From: Trichococcus pasteurii
Lineage (GTDB): Bacteria > Bacillota > Bacilli > Lactobacillales > Aerococcaceae
Length of the DNA stretch: 64,000 bases
Assembly: GCF_900112935.1 (NCBI RefSeq)
Contig: NZ_FONM01000001.1
Coordinates: 186,001-250,000, forward strand
Direction of reading: 5' to 3'
Below are positions 24,985 through 33,607 of the stretch, piece after piece. Below the pieces are notes generated by a model that did not search any database, was not told the origin of the DNA, and saw only the letters and a list, made by a program, of their open reading frames with translations. Numbering within the stretch: position 1 is the first letter of the stretch; each line of letters starts with the position of its first letter. The position numbers and the translations under genes are program-made.

Positions 24985-25848
24985 GTGACACGTATCATTG
25001 AAAAATTGTTGATCGGATATCACGTCAAAGGACAAGCATATGCCCTTGACTTCCATACACATCCGCAATATGAAATATTCCTGTTCCACGGCGGAAATTG
25101 TCGATTCCTGGTCGGTAATAAAATCTATTATCTTCAGCCCGGTGACTTGCTGATGATGGATGGGATGACGGTTCACCGTGCCTACGTCATCGGAAATAAG
25201 GATGCGTACGAACGCAGCATCGTCCATTTCGATGCCGACTGGATCGCACCTTTACTGAAGGATCTGAACATTGACTATCTGTTGCGATTGTTTACTGAAA
25301 ATCGTAATGGCCTCATTCGGACTTTTCGAAAGAAGGATGAACTCCTTTTGGAAGATGCTATCCGGGAAATGAATCATTTGCAGCAGTTGGACCAATCCTA
25401 TGCAAATGAAGCGAAACGCAAACTGTCTTTAATCCAGTTGCTTCTGAAGATAGATTCTTCAACCGATAAGATCGTAGAAAAAGGCCAGGCTTACGTCGAT
25501 GAAAAAACGCAGATAGCGGAGAAGGTTTCGGAATACATTTTCAGGCATTACCGGGACTCGTTCAATATCGATGATATCGCCTCTGCCCTTAATTTGAGCA
25601 AATCCTATTTGTCCCATGCTTTCAAAGAAATCACAGGAAACACCATCATGGCTTATGCGATGGGATATCGGCTATCACAAGCATGCACGGCGTTATTGAT
25701 GGAACCATCCAAATCCATCAAAACGATTTCCGGCGAATGCGGTTTTGAAAGCGATGCCCATTTCAGCAGGTATTTCAAACAGAACATCGGCAGTACACCC
25801 AGTAACTACAGAAAAAACAATAGAATCAGCATACAAAAAGGAGAATGA
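24985..25848 (+). CDS. AraC-family transcriptional regulator
   Basis: The protein has about 287 residues. The N-terminal cupin sensor (about 10-110) contains DFHTHPQYEIFLFHGG. The C-terminal double helix-turn-helix (about 185-285) has FNIDDIASALNLSKSYLSHAFKEITG and the AraC signature SDAHFSRYFKQNIGSTPSNYR. The start is uncertain: the perfect ribosome site GGAGGTGA (24981-24988) has no ATG at proper distance. GTG at 24985 overlaps it, while ATC/ATT at 24994/24997 are ideally spaced. It presumably controls the oxidoreductase genes that follow with a 4-nt overlap. Confidence 0.85.
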   Translation: MTRIIEKLLIGYHVKGQAYALDFHTHPQYEIFLFHGGNCRFLVGNKIYYLQPGDLLMMDGMTVHRAYVIGNKDAYERSIVHFDADWIAPLLKDLNIDYLLRLFTENRNGLIRTFRKKDELLLEDAIREMNHLQQLDQSYANEAKRKLSLIQLLLKIDSSTDKIVEKGQAYVDEKTQIAEKVSEYIFRHYRDSFNIDDIASALNLSKSYLSHAFKEITGNTIMAYAMGYRLSQACTALLMEPSKSIKTISGECGFESDAHFSRYFKQNIGSTPSNYRKNNRISIQKGE

Positions 25849-25853
25849 TGAGA

Positions 25854-27029
25854 ATGACAGATAAAGTGAAATTAGGAATTATTGGTTATGGTGCAGAAGG
25901 CGGAATGTACGCAGGGTTCTTCAAGAACAACGATGAGCGCCTGAACGACAACATCGAGTTGGCGGCAATCTGCGACAACGATCCGGCTAAAAAAGCGAAA
26001 GTCGCTGAAGACTTTCCTGGACTGCCTTTCTTCGACAACTACCTGGATCTTTTGGAATCCGGTATTGTAAACGCAATCGTAACGACTGTTCCGCACTATG
26101 ACCACTGCGTGATGGGGATCGCTGCACTTGAACGCGGCATCCACTTGTTGGGCGAAAAGCCGGCTGGTGTTTATACAAAAGATGTTGAGCGTTTGATCGA
26201 AACATCGAAGAAACACCCAGAGACAACTTTTGCGATCTTCTTCAACCAACGCACTAATCCACTTTACCGCAGAGTAAAACAATTGATGGATGAAAAAGCG
26301 ATCGGCGACTTGCAGCGTGCTACCTGGATCATCACAACTTGGTGGAGACCGCAAGGCTACTACAACCAAAGCGCATGGCGTGCGACTTGGGGCGGAGAAG
26401 GCGGCGGCGTGCTGGTGAACCAAGCTCCTCACCAATTGGACCTGCTGCAATGGATCTGCGGAAAGCCTGAAAAAGTATACGCGAAACTGCAATATGGTGC
26501 AGGCCGCAACATCGTAGTGGAAAATGAAGTGAACGCACTCTTGGACTTCGGCAACGGTGCTACCGGTTCATTCATCACTTGCACAAACGACATTGTCGGG
26601 ACGGACCGCTTCGAAATCTTTGGCACGAAAGGCAAAATCATTGTCGAAGATTCGAAAAAACTGATTGTGAAACAATTGACGGCTCCTGAAGCTGAACTAT
26701 CCGAAAACATGGATATGCAGGACGTCATGAGACTCTTCATGGGACAGGTCAATATGGAAGATTACGTAAAAATCACCGAAGAAGAGTTTGTGACACCACA
26801 AGGTCTGCAGCACATTTCTGTGCTGAATAATTTTGCCGACCATATCGTAAACGGTGAGCCTTTATTGGCCAACGGTGAAGAAGGCATCAATGGTGTTACT
26901 TTGGCGAATGCGATGCACTTGTCCTCTTGGTTGGATAAAGAAGTGGACTACAATGTGGATGGCGACCTGTATTTGGCTGAACTGAACAAACGCATCGCTG
27001 AAGAAGGAAAATTCGAACAAAAAAAATAA
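25854..27029 (+). CDS. Gfo/Idh/MocA-family oxidoreductase 1
   Basis: An NAD(P)-dependent sugar oxidoreductase of 391 residues. It has a Rossmann start LGIIGYGAEGG, the family lysine motif LLGEKPAGV and the substrate-domain motif VNQAPHQLDLLQW with its catalytic histidine. Start choice: ATG 25854 lies 10 nt after AAAAAGGAG; ATG 25848 is also possible. It is first in a run of four metabolic genes behind the AraC regulator. The substrate is unknown; oxidation at C3 of a sugar or glycoside is a common role in such clusters. Confidence 0.88.
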   Translation: MTDKVKLGIIGYGAEGGMYAGFFKNNDERLNDNIELAAICDNDPAKKAKVAEDFPGLPFFDNYLDLLESGIVNAIVTTVPHYDHCVMGIAALERGIHLLGEKPAGVYTKDVERLIETSKKHPETTFAIFFNQRTNPLYRRVKQLMDEKAIGDLQRATWIITTWWRPQGYYNQSAWRATWGGEGGGVLVNQAPHQLDLLQWICGKPEKVYAKLQYGAGRNIVVENEVNALLDFGNGATGSFITCTNDIVGTDRFEIFGTKGKIIVEDSKKLIVKQLTAPEAELSENMDMQDVMRLFMGQVNMEDYVKITEEEFVTPQGLQHISVLNNFADHIVNGEPLLANGEEGINGVTLANAMHLSSWLDKEVDYNVDGDLYLAELNKRIAEEGKFEQKK

Positions 27030-27048
27030 GAAAGTGACGTGATCAGGG

Positions 27049-28062
27049 ATGTTAAGAGCGGCAATAATTGGATTAGGAGATGTATCGCCTGTCCACAAAT
27101 ATGCTATCGACGCCAGCGACAACGGTGAATTGGTTGCGGTCTGCGACGTAAATGAAGCGTTGAAGGCCAAATATCCTGATGTGCCTTTTTATACAGACGT
27201 TGAAACGATGTTGGAAAAAGAGGATTTGGATGTTGTGCATATCTGCTTGCCGCACTATCTGCATTATCCGATCACGAAACTTTGTGTTGAAAAAGGCGTG
27301 CACGTTTTCCAGGAAAAACCCTTGGCTTTGGATTATGACGAAGGGTTGAGGACGCTCGCATTAGCGGAGGAAAACAGCAAGAAGATCGGCGTGTGTTTCC
27401 AGAATCGCTACAATGAAACTTTTCTGGAGCTCAAAAGATTGCTTGCGGACGAGGACGTCGGGGCTGTTACGGGGGTAAAAGGATTGGTGGCATGGCACAG
27501 GCCTGAGACCTATTACACCACCAAACCATGGCGCGGCCAGATGGAATTTGCCGGTGGTGGATCCATCATCAACCAAGCCATACATACGCTTGATCTGATG
27601 CAAGTATTGGGCGGGGAAATAGACCGGTGCAAAGCTAGCCTGTCGAACATCACAGACTATGACATCGAAGTCGAGGACACTGCCGTCGCGAATTTCACAT
27701 TCAAGAACGGTGCGCGCGGATTTTATATGTCGACCAATGCCTATGTCGAGAATTCCAGCGTAGAATTGCAGGTCATCACCGAAAAGGCAAAATTCACGAT
27801 CAAGGATAACTGTCTCTACCGCTCGAACAGTTCCGGCGAAAAAGAACTGCATCTGCAGGACACACCGATGGAGGGGACGAAATTTTATTACGGGCCAAGC
27901 CATTCTGCCCTCATCCAGCGTTTCTACAACGCGATTGAAGCAGATACCGAGGATTATGTGACGGTACGGGATGCCTTGCCGGCGATGCTGATGATCGATG
28001 CAATGAAATTATCGTCAAAAGAAAAACGTACAATCGAAATGGAGGAAATCATACATGGCTAA
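27049..28062 (+). CDS. Gfo/Idh/MocA-family oxidoreductase 2
   Basis: The protein has 337 residues. It shows the Rossmann motif AAIIGLGDVSPVH, the lysine motif FQEKPLALDYDEG and the catalytic histidine in IINQAIHTLDLMQ. It follows the first paralogue after 19 nt and overlaps the next gene by 8 nt (ATGG...TAA), so the genes are one operon. Two such enzymes side by side often catalyse oxidation and later re-reduction of one substrate; this is inference. Confidence 0.88.
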   Translation: MLRAAIIGLGDVSPVHKYAIDASDNGELVAVCDVNEALKAKYPDVPFYTDVETMLEKEDLDVVHICLPHYLHYPITKLCVEKGVHVFQEKPLALDYDEGLRTLALAEENSKKIGVCFQNRYNETFLELKRLLADEDVGAVTGVKGLVAWHRPETYYTTKPWRGQMEFAGGGSIINQAIHTLDLMQVLGGEIDRCKASLSNITDYDIEVEDTAVANFTFKNGARGFYMSTNAYVENSSVELQVITEKAKFTIKDNCLYRSNSSGEKELHLQDTPMEGTKFYYGPSHSALIQRFYNAIEADTEDYVTVRDALPAMLMIDAMKLSSKEKRTIEMEEIIHG

Positions 28063-28918
28063 AGTTAAGATAGGTGTACAAGCGTCAACTGTCAAAAAAA
28101 GCTTTGAAGAAGTAGGGCCTTATGAAACACTGAAGAAATTGCACGAAATCGGCTACAATTCAATCGAAATTTCGCAAGTAGCGACAACGCCTGAGAACAT
28201 TGCCGAAATTCAAAAAGCGACCGCTGATTTCGGCATGGAAGTGGCTTCAATGAGCGCTTCCTTGAAACCGCAAGTAAAAGACGGCGAATCTTTGACGACA
28301 CACTATGATAAAATCGTAGCGGACTGCAAAGCCGTGGGAACGGATCTGTTGCGCATCGGTATGTTGCCGATCGACGCGATGGCCAGTCTGGATAAAGTGC
28401 TGGAATTCTGCCATGATGTCAATGAAGTGACGCAAAAACTGAAAGAAGACGGCATCACCTTGTATTATCATAACCACCACATCGAATTCCGCAAATACGA
28501 CGGTAAATTTCTGCTGGACATCATCCGCGAAAAAGCGCCATTGTTGGGCTTTGAGCTTGATGTTCACTGGGTGCAGCGCGGGGGCGCAAACCCACTTGAA
28601 GTCATCAAAGACTACAAAGGCAAAGTGGAATTGATCCACTTGAAGGACTACCGTATCGCTGAAATCCCACAAGATGGCTTTGATGCTTTATACAGTGGGG
28701 ATGTTGCCAAATTTATGGACTACTTCACAAACACAATTCAATTCGCTGAATTGGGAACAGGCAGCCTGCCTTTGAAAGAAATCATCGAGGAAAGCATCTC
28801 ATCAGGCGTTCGCTACCTATTGGTGGAGCAGGATGATACGTATGGAGTGGATCCGTTCGAAAGCTTGAAGATTTCTCGCGATCACTTACTGGAATTGGGT
28901 TACGGAAACCTGTTCTGA
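28055..28918 (+). CDS. Sugar phosphate isomerase/epimerase-like TIM barrel (AP-endonuclease family 2 fold)
   Basis: The protein has 287 residues and a xylose-isomerase-like TIM barrel. Likely metal ligands lie in LYYHNHHIEF (His), LGFELDVHWVQRGG (Asp, His), VELIHLKDYR (His, Asp) and LVEQDD (Glu, Asp). Family members are isomerases, epimerases, dehydratases or 3-keto-glycoside-cleaving enzymes. GGAGG lies 10 nt before ATG within the preceding gene. Its partnership with the Gfo/Idh/MocA enzymes is typical of inositol or 3-keto-sugar catabolism. Confidence 0.85.
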   Translation: MAKVKIGVQASTVKKSFEEVGPYETLKKLHEIGYNSIEISQVATTPENIAEIQKATADFGMEVASMSASLKPQVKDGESLTTHYDKIVADCKAVGTDLLRIGMLPIDAMASLDKVLEFCHDVNEVTQKLKEDGITLYYHNHHIEFRKYDGKFLLDIIREKAPLLGFELDVHWVQRGGANPLEVIKDYKGKVELIHLKDYRIAEIPQDGFDALYSGDVAKFMDYFTNTIQFAELGTGSLPLKEIIEESISSGVRYLLVEQDDTYGVDPFESLKISRDHLLELGYGNLF

Positions 28919-28928
28919 TCAATCGGAT

Positions 28929-28967
28929 GAAGAAGTTCGGAGAAAATTCTCTTCGGGCTTCTTCCTA
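28929..28967 (+). repeat. Intra-operon hairpin
   Basis: GAAGAAG...CTTCTTC encloses an inner CGGAGAA/TTCTCTTCGG pairing. No T-run follows, so it is more likely an mRNA stability or processing element than a terminator. Confidence 0.45.
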
Positions 28968-28996
28968 TATTAATGAAAACGATGGAGGTTCTACGA

Positions 28997-30079
28997 GTGG
29001 GAAATAAAGATGGAATGAATTATGCCCCGAAAGGGAAAATCAATAGGGTTGTGGAGCCGGGAGCATTCAATGTCGGCGTAACGGCACTGGACCACGGGCA
29101 CATCAACGGCATGACGAACGGTTTGATCGAAGCCGGCGCTACGATCAAATATGTGTACGATCCGGATGCGGAAAAGGTAGCAAATTATCTGGAATCATTC
29201 CCGGATGTTACCGTTGCTGAGTCCTTGGAGCAGATCCTGGAAGATCCAGAGATCCAATTGGTTGCGGCTGCGGCCGTTCCGAATTTGCGCAGCGCTTTGG
29301 GCAACCGCGTCATGCGGGCAGGGAAAGACTACTTCACCGACAAGACCGGCTTCACGACACTTGAGCAACTGGAAGAGACCAAAAAAGTAGTGGCCGAGAC
29401 CGGCAAAAAATATTGGGTCTATTTCAGCGAAAGGCTGCATGTGGAAGGCGCTGTGTTTGCCGGCCAGCTGATCGAAGAGGGACGGATCGGCCGCGTCATC
29501 CAAGTGACGGGTTTTGGACCGCATCGCCTGGATAAAGAGAAACGTCCGGATTGGTTCTTCAAGAAAGAACAATACGGCGGTATTTTGGCCGACATCGGCA
29601 GCCATCAGATCGAGCAGTTCCTCTACTATACGGGAAATACCGATGCCGACGTGCTGCACAGTAAGGTCGGAAACTACAACAATCCGGCTACGCCTGAATT
29701 GGAGGATTACGGCGATGCCACGCTGGTCGGAGACAATGGCGCGACCTTCATCTTCAAAGTTGATTGGTTCACGCCGGACGGGCTTGGAACGTGGGGCGAT
29801 GGCCGCACGTTCATCACCGGAACGGAAGGGACAATCGAAATCCGCAAATACATCAACGTGGCGACGGAGCAGACCGGCGATCACCTCTTCCTGGTGACGA
29901 AGGATGGCGAGGAGCACTATTCCTTGACAGGTGAAGTCGGGTTCCCGTTCTTCGGCGAAATGATCTTGGATTGCGTCAACCGCACCGAAAATGCGATGAC
30001 ACAGGAACATATCTTCAAGGCGCAGGAATTATGCCTGAAGGCGCAAGAACAAGCGCTTAACATCACCGCAAACCTATAA
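28997..30079 (+). CDS. Gfo/Idh/MocA-family oxidoreductase 3, divergent
   Basis: The protein has 360 residues. It belongs to the superfamily by overall layout and ADIGSHQIEQFLYYTG (catalytic His). It departs from it in two places: the dinucleotide loop reads VTALDHGHINGM instead of a GxGxxG, and EKP is replaced by FTDKTGFT. GTG at 28997 is the start, 8 nt after GGAGG; an upstream in-frame ATG at 28973 has no ribosome site. It ends the operon. The cofactor may still be NAD(P), but the altered loop leaves doubt. Confidence 0.8.
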   Translation: MGNKDGMNYAPKGKINRVVEPGAFNVGVTALDHGHINGMTNGLIEAGATIKYVYDPDAEKVANYLESFPDVTVAESLEQILEDPEIQLVAAAAVPNLRSALGNRVMRAGKDYFTDKTGFTTLEQLEETKKVVAETGKKYWVYFSERLHVEGAVFAGQLIEEGRIGRVIQVTGFGPHRLDKEKRPDWFFKKEQYGGILADIGSHQIEQFLYYTGNTDADVLHSKVGNYNNPATPELEDYGDATLVGDNGATFIFKVDWFTPDGLGTWGDGRTFITGTEGTIEIRKYINVATEQTGDHLFLVTKDGEEHYSLTGEVGFPFFGEMILDCVNRTENAMTQEHIFKAQELCLKAQEQALNITANL

Positions 30080-30088
30080 GAAAATATG

Positions 30089-30137
30089 TCCCTTTCTTTG
30101 CTTCCGGATCATCCGGGTGGCGAAGGAAGGGATTTTT
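30089..30137 (+). terminator. Terminator after the oxidoreductase operon
   Basis: TCCCTTTCTTTGC pairs, with two G-U pairs, with GCGAAGGAAGGGA; a smaller CCGGAT/ATCCGG hairpin lies inside. ATTTTTGTTT follows. Confidence 0.75.
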
Positions 30138-30232
30138 GTTTGTTTCGGGAGGGGTTGAGCATGCAACTTGAACTCTGGCCGGCAGCTTGTTATGATGCGG
30201 AGGAAGAACTATTGAGAGAATGAGGTGAAAGG

Positions 30233-30937
30233 ATGCAGACATTGATCATAGTCAGCCACCCGACGCTGGCTGATTCGAATGCGCAAAGGTTTCTGTGGGA
30301 AAGCCTTCCGGCTGAAGGGGTAACTTGGCATCATCTCGAATCGGTTTATCCGGATGGACAGATCGATCGGGAAGCCGAACAACAACAATTGCTCCAGTAT
30401 GACCGCATCATCTTCCAATTCCCGTTCTATTGGTACAGCTCGCCTGCTTTATTGAAGCAATGGCAGGATGTCGTCCTGACGGAAGGGTTAGCCTACGGGA
30501 CTGACGGAGGCAGGTTGTCGGGGAAAGAATTCGGCCTCGTTTTGGCACTCGGTGTGAATGAACGGGAATACCAAGCAGGGGGGAGGGAAGGCTTCACGAT
30601 TTCGGAACTGACCCGGCCTTACCAGGCGATGGCGAAAAAATGCGGCATGGTGTACTTGCAGACGTTGGTTGTTTCTAAATTCGATTATCTGAACGACAGT
30701 AAGAGGAAAGAGTTGCTGATCACTTACCAGCAATACCTGACCAAAGACAATGACGCCAGTCTCAAGACTTCAGAAAACTGGTTCAGAATCCAGTTGCAGT
30801 CGCTCGGGAAAGCTGGACTTTCCGAAGAAAATCAGCAACTGGTGGAGCATCTGCTTGCCGTTTTGGATGACAACCGCGAGCAGCTGGATGACCTGGCGTG
30901 GACGTTGGCGCAAATGGAAGGAAATCAGCTGGGGTAA
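30233..30937 (+). CDS. NAD(P)H-dependent oxidoreductase, flavodoxin fold
   Basis: The protein has 234 residues. The N-terminal flavodoxin-like quinone-reductase domain (1-180) has the FMN loop SHPTLADSNAQ, the FQFPFYWYSSPALLKQW motif and the GVNEREYQAGGREGFT region shared with KefF/MdaB-type enzymes. About 50 C-terminal residues form an added helical tail. It probably transfers two electrons from NAD(P)H to quinones or similar acceptors. GAGGTG lies 6 nt before ATG. A 60-residue gene follows in the same transcript. Confidence 0.88.
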   Translation: MQTLIIVSHPTLADSNAQRFLWESLPAEGVTWHHLESVYPDGQIDREAEQQQLLQYDRIIFQFPFYWYSSPALLKQWQDVVLTEGLAYGTDGGRLSGKEFGLVLALGVNEREYQAGGREGFTISELTRPYQAMAKKCGMVYLQTLVVSKFDYLNDSKRKELLITYQQYLTKDNDASLKTSENWFRIQLQSLGKAGLSEENQQLVEHLLAVLDDNREQLDDLAWTLAQMEGNQLG

Positions 30938-30957
30938 GGATAAAGCGAGGGATGACA

Positions 30958-31140
30958 ATGGAGACCGAAAATTGGGTTCAGGAACAACTGGACCATTTAG
31001 TGGAAGCAAGCAAAGACTACCGGCAAAAAGCACTCTTCCAGGAGACGAAGAAGCTTTTCCAGGAGCAGTACCAACGGATGGAACAAATGGAAGGCGAACT
31101 GGACGGGCGGATGTGGAGCCCGAAAGAGTGGTCGAATTAG
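30958..31140 (+). CDS. Small hypothetical protein, 60 residues
   Basis: METENWVQEQLDHLVEASKD begins a highly charged, mainly helical 60-residue protein without cysteine or a membrane segment. ATG 30958 is preferred (7 nt after GCGAGGG); ATG 30952 is nearer than a ribosome allows. It follows the oxidoreductase by 20 nt and is followed by a terminator, so both probably share a transcript. I do not recognise the family. Confidence 0.6.
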   Translation: METENWVQEQLDHLVEASKDYRQKALFQETKKLFQEQYQRMEQMEGELDGRMWSPKEWSN

Positions 31141-31151
31141 CTAATGCAAAA

Positions 31152-31195
31152 AAATAGAGGACAGCTGAGCGTTTGCTTGGCTGTCCTCTATTTAG
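31152..31195. terminator. Bidirectional terminator
   Basis: A perfect 14-bp stem (31152-31165 with 31180-31193) lies between convergent genes, with A and T ends. Confidence 0.85.
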
Positions 31196-31200
31196 GTTGT

Positions 31201-31740
31201 TTATTGTTCCGGTGTGAGCGGGAATTGGTAGACGTAATCGTCCATCACGAAGCCGCCTCCAATGGGGGAGACGATGGATTCCGTGCGGACAAAACCGTAT
31301 TTTTCGTAGAATGCGATGGAACCTTCATTATATTTGTTGACGGTAAGCTCCAGAACTTTTTTCCGTTCTTGCTTTGCCAAATCGACCATTTTTTGCATAA
31401 TCTGATAGGCGTAGCCTTGCCCACGGGCCTCCTTCAGCAGGTAAAGTTTGCTGATGAACAGCTTGTCGTCCTGCAGTTGGATAGCCAGGTAACCGGCGGA
31501 TTGGCCCTCGCTTTTGATGAGGAAATAATCCAATTTGCCTGTTTCGATATCCTCTTCCAGATTCGCTCTGGACTGGATATTCTCCAACATATAGGTGACC
31601 TGGTCCGGACCGAGGATCGGCAGATAGTATTCATGCCAGATGATGTCAGCTAAGCGGGACAGCTCGTTGATCTGCTCCATGCTTTCAACAGGTTCCAGCC
31701 GGAGTGACGTTTCGCGCGAAAACAGCTGCGGGGTCGTCAT
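31201..31740 (-). CDS. GNAT-family N-acetyltransferase
   Basis: The protein has 179 residues. The acetyl-CoA motif A is ISKLYLLKEARGQGYA, followed by ELTVNKYNEGSIAFYEKYGF (motif B). The acceptor is unknown. Its ATG follows the tyrS stop by one base (TGA-T-ATG), so translation is coupled to tyrS and the gene falls under the same T-box control. Confidence 0.88.
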   Translation of the reverse strand: MTTPQLFSRETSLRLEPVESMEQINELSRLADIIWHEYYLPILGPDQVTYMLENIQSRANLEEDIETGKLDYFLIKSEGQSAGYLAIQLQDDKLFISKLYLLKEARGQGYAYQIMQKMVDLAKQERKKVLELTVNKYNEGSIAFYEKYGFVRTESIVSPIGGGFVMDDYVYQFPLTPEQ

Positions 31741-31741
31741 A

Positions 31742-33004
31742 TCAAGACACCAACTTTACCAGGAAATATTTCTTTTTGCCGCGGCGCACGAGGATGAAGC
31801 GGCCTTCGAAAGAGTTTTCGGCAGTGATGACGAATTCCAAATCCGTGACTTTATCGCCGTTGATGGAAATGGCGCCGTTTTGGATGTCTTCGCGTGACTG
31901 GCGGCGTGACGGTTCAATGCCCAAGTCGACCAGCCAAGTGACCAATTCCTGTTCCTTCAGGTCGGACTCAAAAGTCGGCATATTTTTGAAGCCTTCAGCG
32001 ATTTCATCGGCAGTCAATTCCTTCACTTCGCCGGTAAACAGAGCTTCAGTGATCTTCAACGCATCCGCCAAGGTTTGTTCGCTGTGGACGAAGCGCGTCA
32101 TTTCAGCTGCCAATACTTTTTGGGCTTCGCGTTTGTGCGGCTCAGTTTCCACTTTTTCGGCCAAAGCATCGATTTCTTCCTTTGAAAGGAAAGTGAAGTA
32201 TTTCAAGTATTTGATGACATCGCGGTCGTCCTGGTTCACCCAGAATTGGTAGAACTCGTAAGGAGTTGTTTTTTTCGGATCCAACCAGACCGCACCGCCG
32301 GCAGTCTTGCCGAATTTTGTGCCGTCCGCTTTCAGCATCAATGGAATCGTTAACCCGAAAGCTTTTGCTTCTGTACCTTCTTTTTTGCGGATCAGGTCCA
32401 AACCGGCAGTGATGTTGCCCCATTGATCCTGACCGCCGATCTGCAGGTTGACTCCCTCATTTTGGAAAAGGTGCAGGAAGTCCATCGACTGCAGAATTTG
32501 GTAAGTGAATTCCGTGAAGGAAATACCGGTGTCCAAGCGGCTGGCTACGATATCTTTAGCCAGCATCGTGTTGATGTTGAAATTTTTGCCGAAGTCGCGC
32601 AGGAAATCCAACAGTGTCAAATCTTTGGTCCAGTCATAGTTGTTGACGAGGCGGATGTCGGCCGAGCTGTCGGACAGGAACAGTTTCTTCATTTGAGCAG
32701 TCAGAGCATTTGCATTCTCGACGACTTGATCCATCGATTGCAGAACCCGTTCCTCGCTCTTTCCGCTTGGGTCGCCGATCGATCCGGTCGCGCCGCCGAT
32801 CAGGATGACGGGTCTGTGTCCGGCCAATTGGAATCTCTTCAATACGATGAAAGGGATCAGATGTCCGATATGCAGGCTGTCGCCGGTCGGATCGACGCCG
32901 CAGTAAAGGCCGATCTGCTCCTCCTCCGTTAATTTGCGTAAGCCTTCCGCGTCTGTTTGTTGATTGATGGCACCGCGCCATTCTAACTCGTCGATGATAT
33001 TCAT
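31742..33004 (-). CDS. tyrS: Tyrosyl-tRNA synthetase
   Basis: It charges tRNA-Tyr. The 420 residues match the bacterial TyrRS length. The class-I motif is DPTGDSLHIGHL, KMSKS is represented by KFGKTAGG, and an S4 RNA-binding domain ends the protein (about 355-420, RRQSREDIQNGAISING). ATG 33004 lies 9 nt after AAAAGGA; an in-frame ATG at 33025 is less well placed. A T-box leader precedes it and a GNAT gene follows. Confidence 0.97.
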   Translation of the reverse strand: MNIIDELEWRGAINQQTDAEGLRKLTEEEQIGLYCGVDPTGDSLHIGHLIPFIVLKRFQLAGHRPVILIGGATGSIGDPSGKSEERVLQSMDQVVENANALTAQMKKLFLSDSSADIRLVNNYDWTKDLTLLDFLRDFGKNFNINTMLAKDIVASRLDTGISFTEFTYQILQSMDFLHLFQNEGVNLQIGGQDQWGNITAGLDLIRKKEGTEAKAFGLTIPLMLKADGTKFGKTAGGAVWLDPKKTTPYEFYQFWVNQDDRDVIKYLKYFTFLSKEEIDALAEKVETEPHKREAQKVLAAEMTRFVHSEQTLADALKITEALFTGEVKELTADEIAEGFKNMPTFESDLKEQELVTWLVDLGIEPSRRQSREDIQNGAISINGDKVTDLEFVITAENSFEGRFILVRRGKKKYFLVKLVS

Positions 33005-33037
33005 GTGCTTCATTCCTTTTCTCATAAATTTATATGC

Positions 33038-33303
33038 AAAAAAATCCCTGTCCAGACAAGAAAATTCTTGTTTGAACAGGGACGATAGTTACCGTGTTAC
33101 CACCCAGCTTGCAAAGTCATCCGAATCGGAAAGACTTTGCCACTCTGACATGTATCGTATGCCGGACGCTTATGCGCATAAGAAAGCTCCAAAGTGTAAT
33201 TCGAATCCAGGCTTGCATCAGCTTCCACCAACCGCTGACTCTCTATAGGACAAAATCCCGATTCTACTGTCTTTTTCATCGCTTTTTATTGTATTGGTTA
33301 ATT
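33038..33303 (-). promoter_or_regulatory. Tyrosine T-box riboswitch of tyrS
   Basis: On the minus strand the leader contains the T-box sequence GGGTGGTAACACGG (33105-33092). Then comes a terminator (GTCCCTG...CAGGGA, 33083-33045) with seven T. A TAC tyrosine specifier lies in GAATTACAC (33198-33196). Uncharged tRNA-Tyr binding should prevent termination and switch on tyrS and the GNAT gene. Confidence 0.92.
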
Positions 33304-33309
33304 GCCGTA

Positions 33310-33339
33310 AGTATAGCGCAGCAAAACTTCAGATGTCAA
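33310..33339 (-). promoter_or_regulatory. tyrS promoter
   Basis: On the minus strand TTGACA (33339-33334), 18 bp and TATACT (33315-33310), directly upstream of the T-box leader. Confidence 0.75.
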
Positions 33340-33360
33340 CCGTGACAATAAAAAAAGCAA

Positions 33361-33466
33361 TGTTACATAAATGTTACGAAGTGGGGAAAGGCAGGAAATA
33401 TTACTGATTACGCGGATTCAGATACATTAGGCCCGCCGTTTTACAGAAATGTTACAGTTAGGATAC
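33361..33466 (+). promoter_or_regulatory. WalR-like direct-repeat boxes upstream of the NlpC/P60 gene
   Basis: TGTTAC-ATAAA-TGTTAC (33361-33377) fits the WalR (YycF) consensus TGTWAH-N5-TGTWAH exactly. A second cluster, TTTTAC-N5-TGTTAC-N5-GGATAC (33439-33466), has the same 11-bp spacing. TATGAT at 33505-33510 is a possible -10. Confidence 0.6.
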
Positions 33467-33607
33467 AACTTGTCGAAACCGGGTTAAACGAAAAAAAACT
33501 ATGTTATGATTCATTATGTTGATGAATCTTAAGAAAAACTATAAAAAGTTAAAAGATATATAAGAATTATAACTAACGACAATCGAATGTAAGTGGAGGA
33601 ATTAGAC

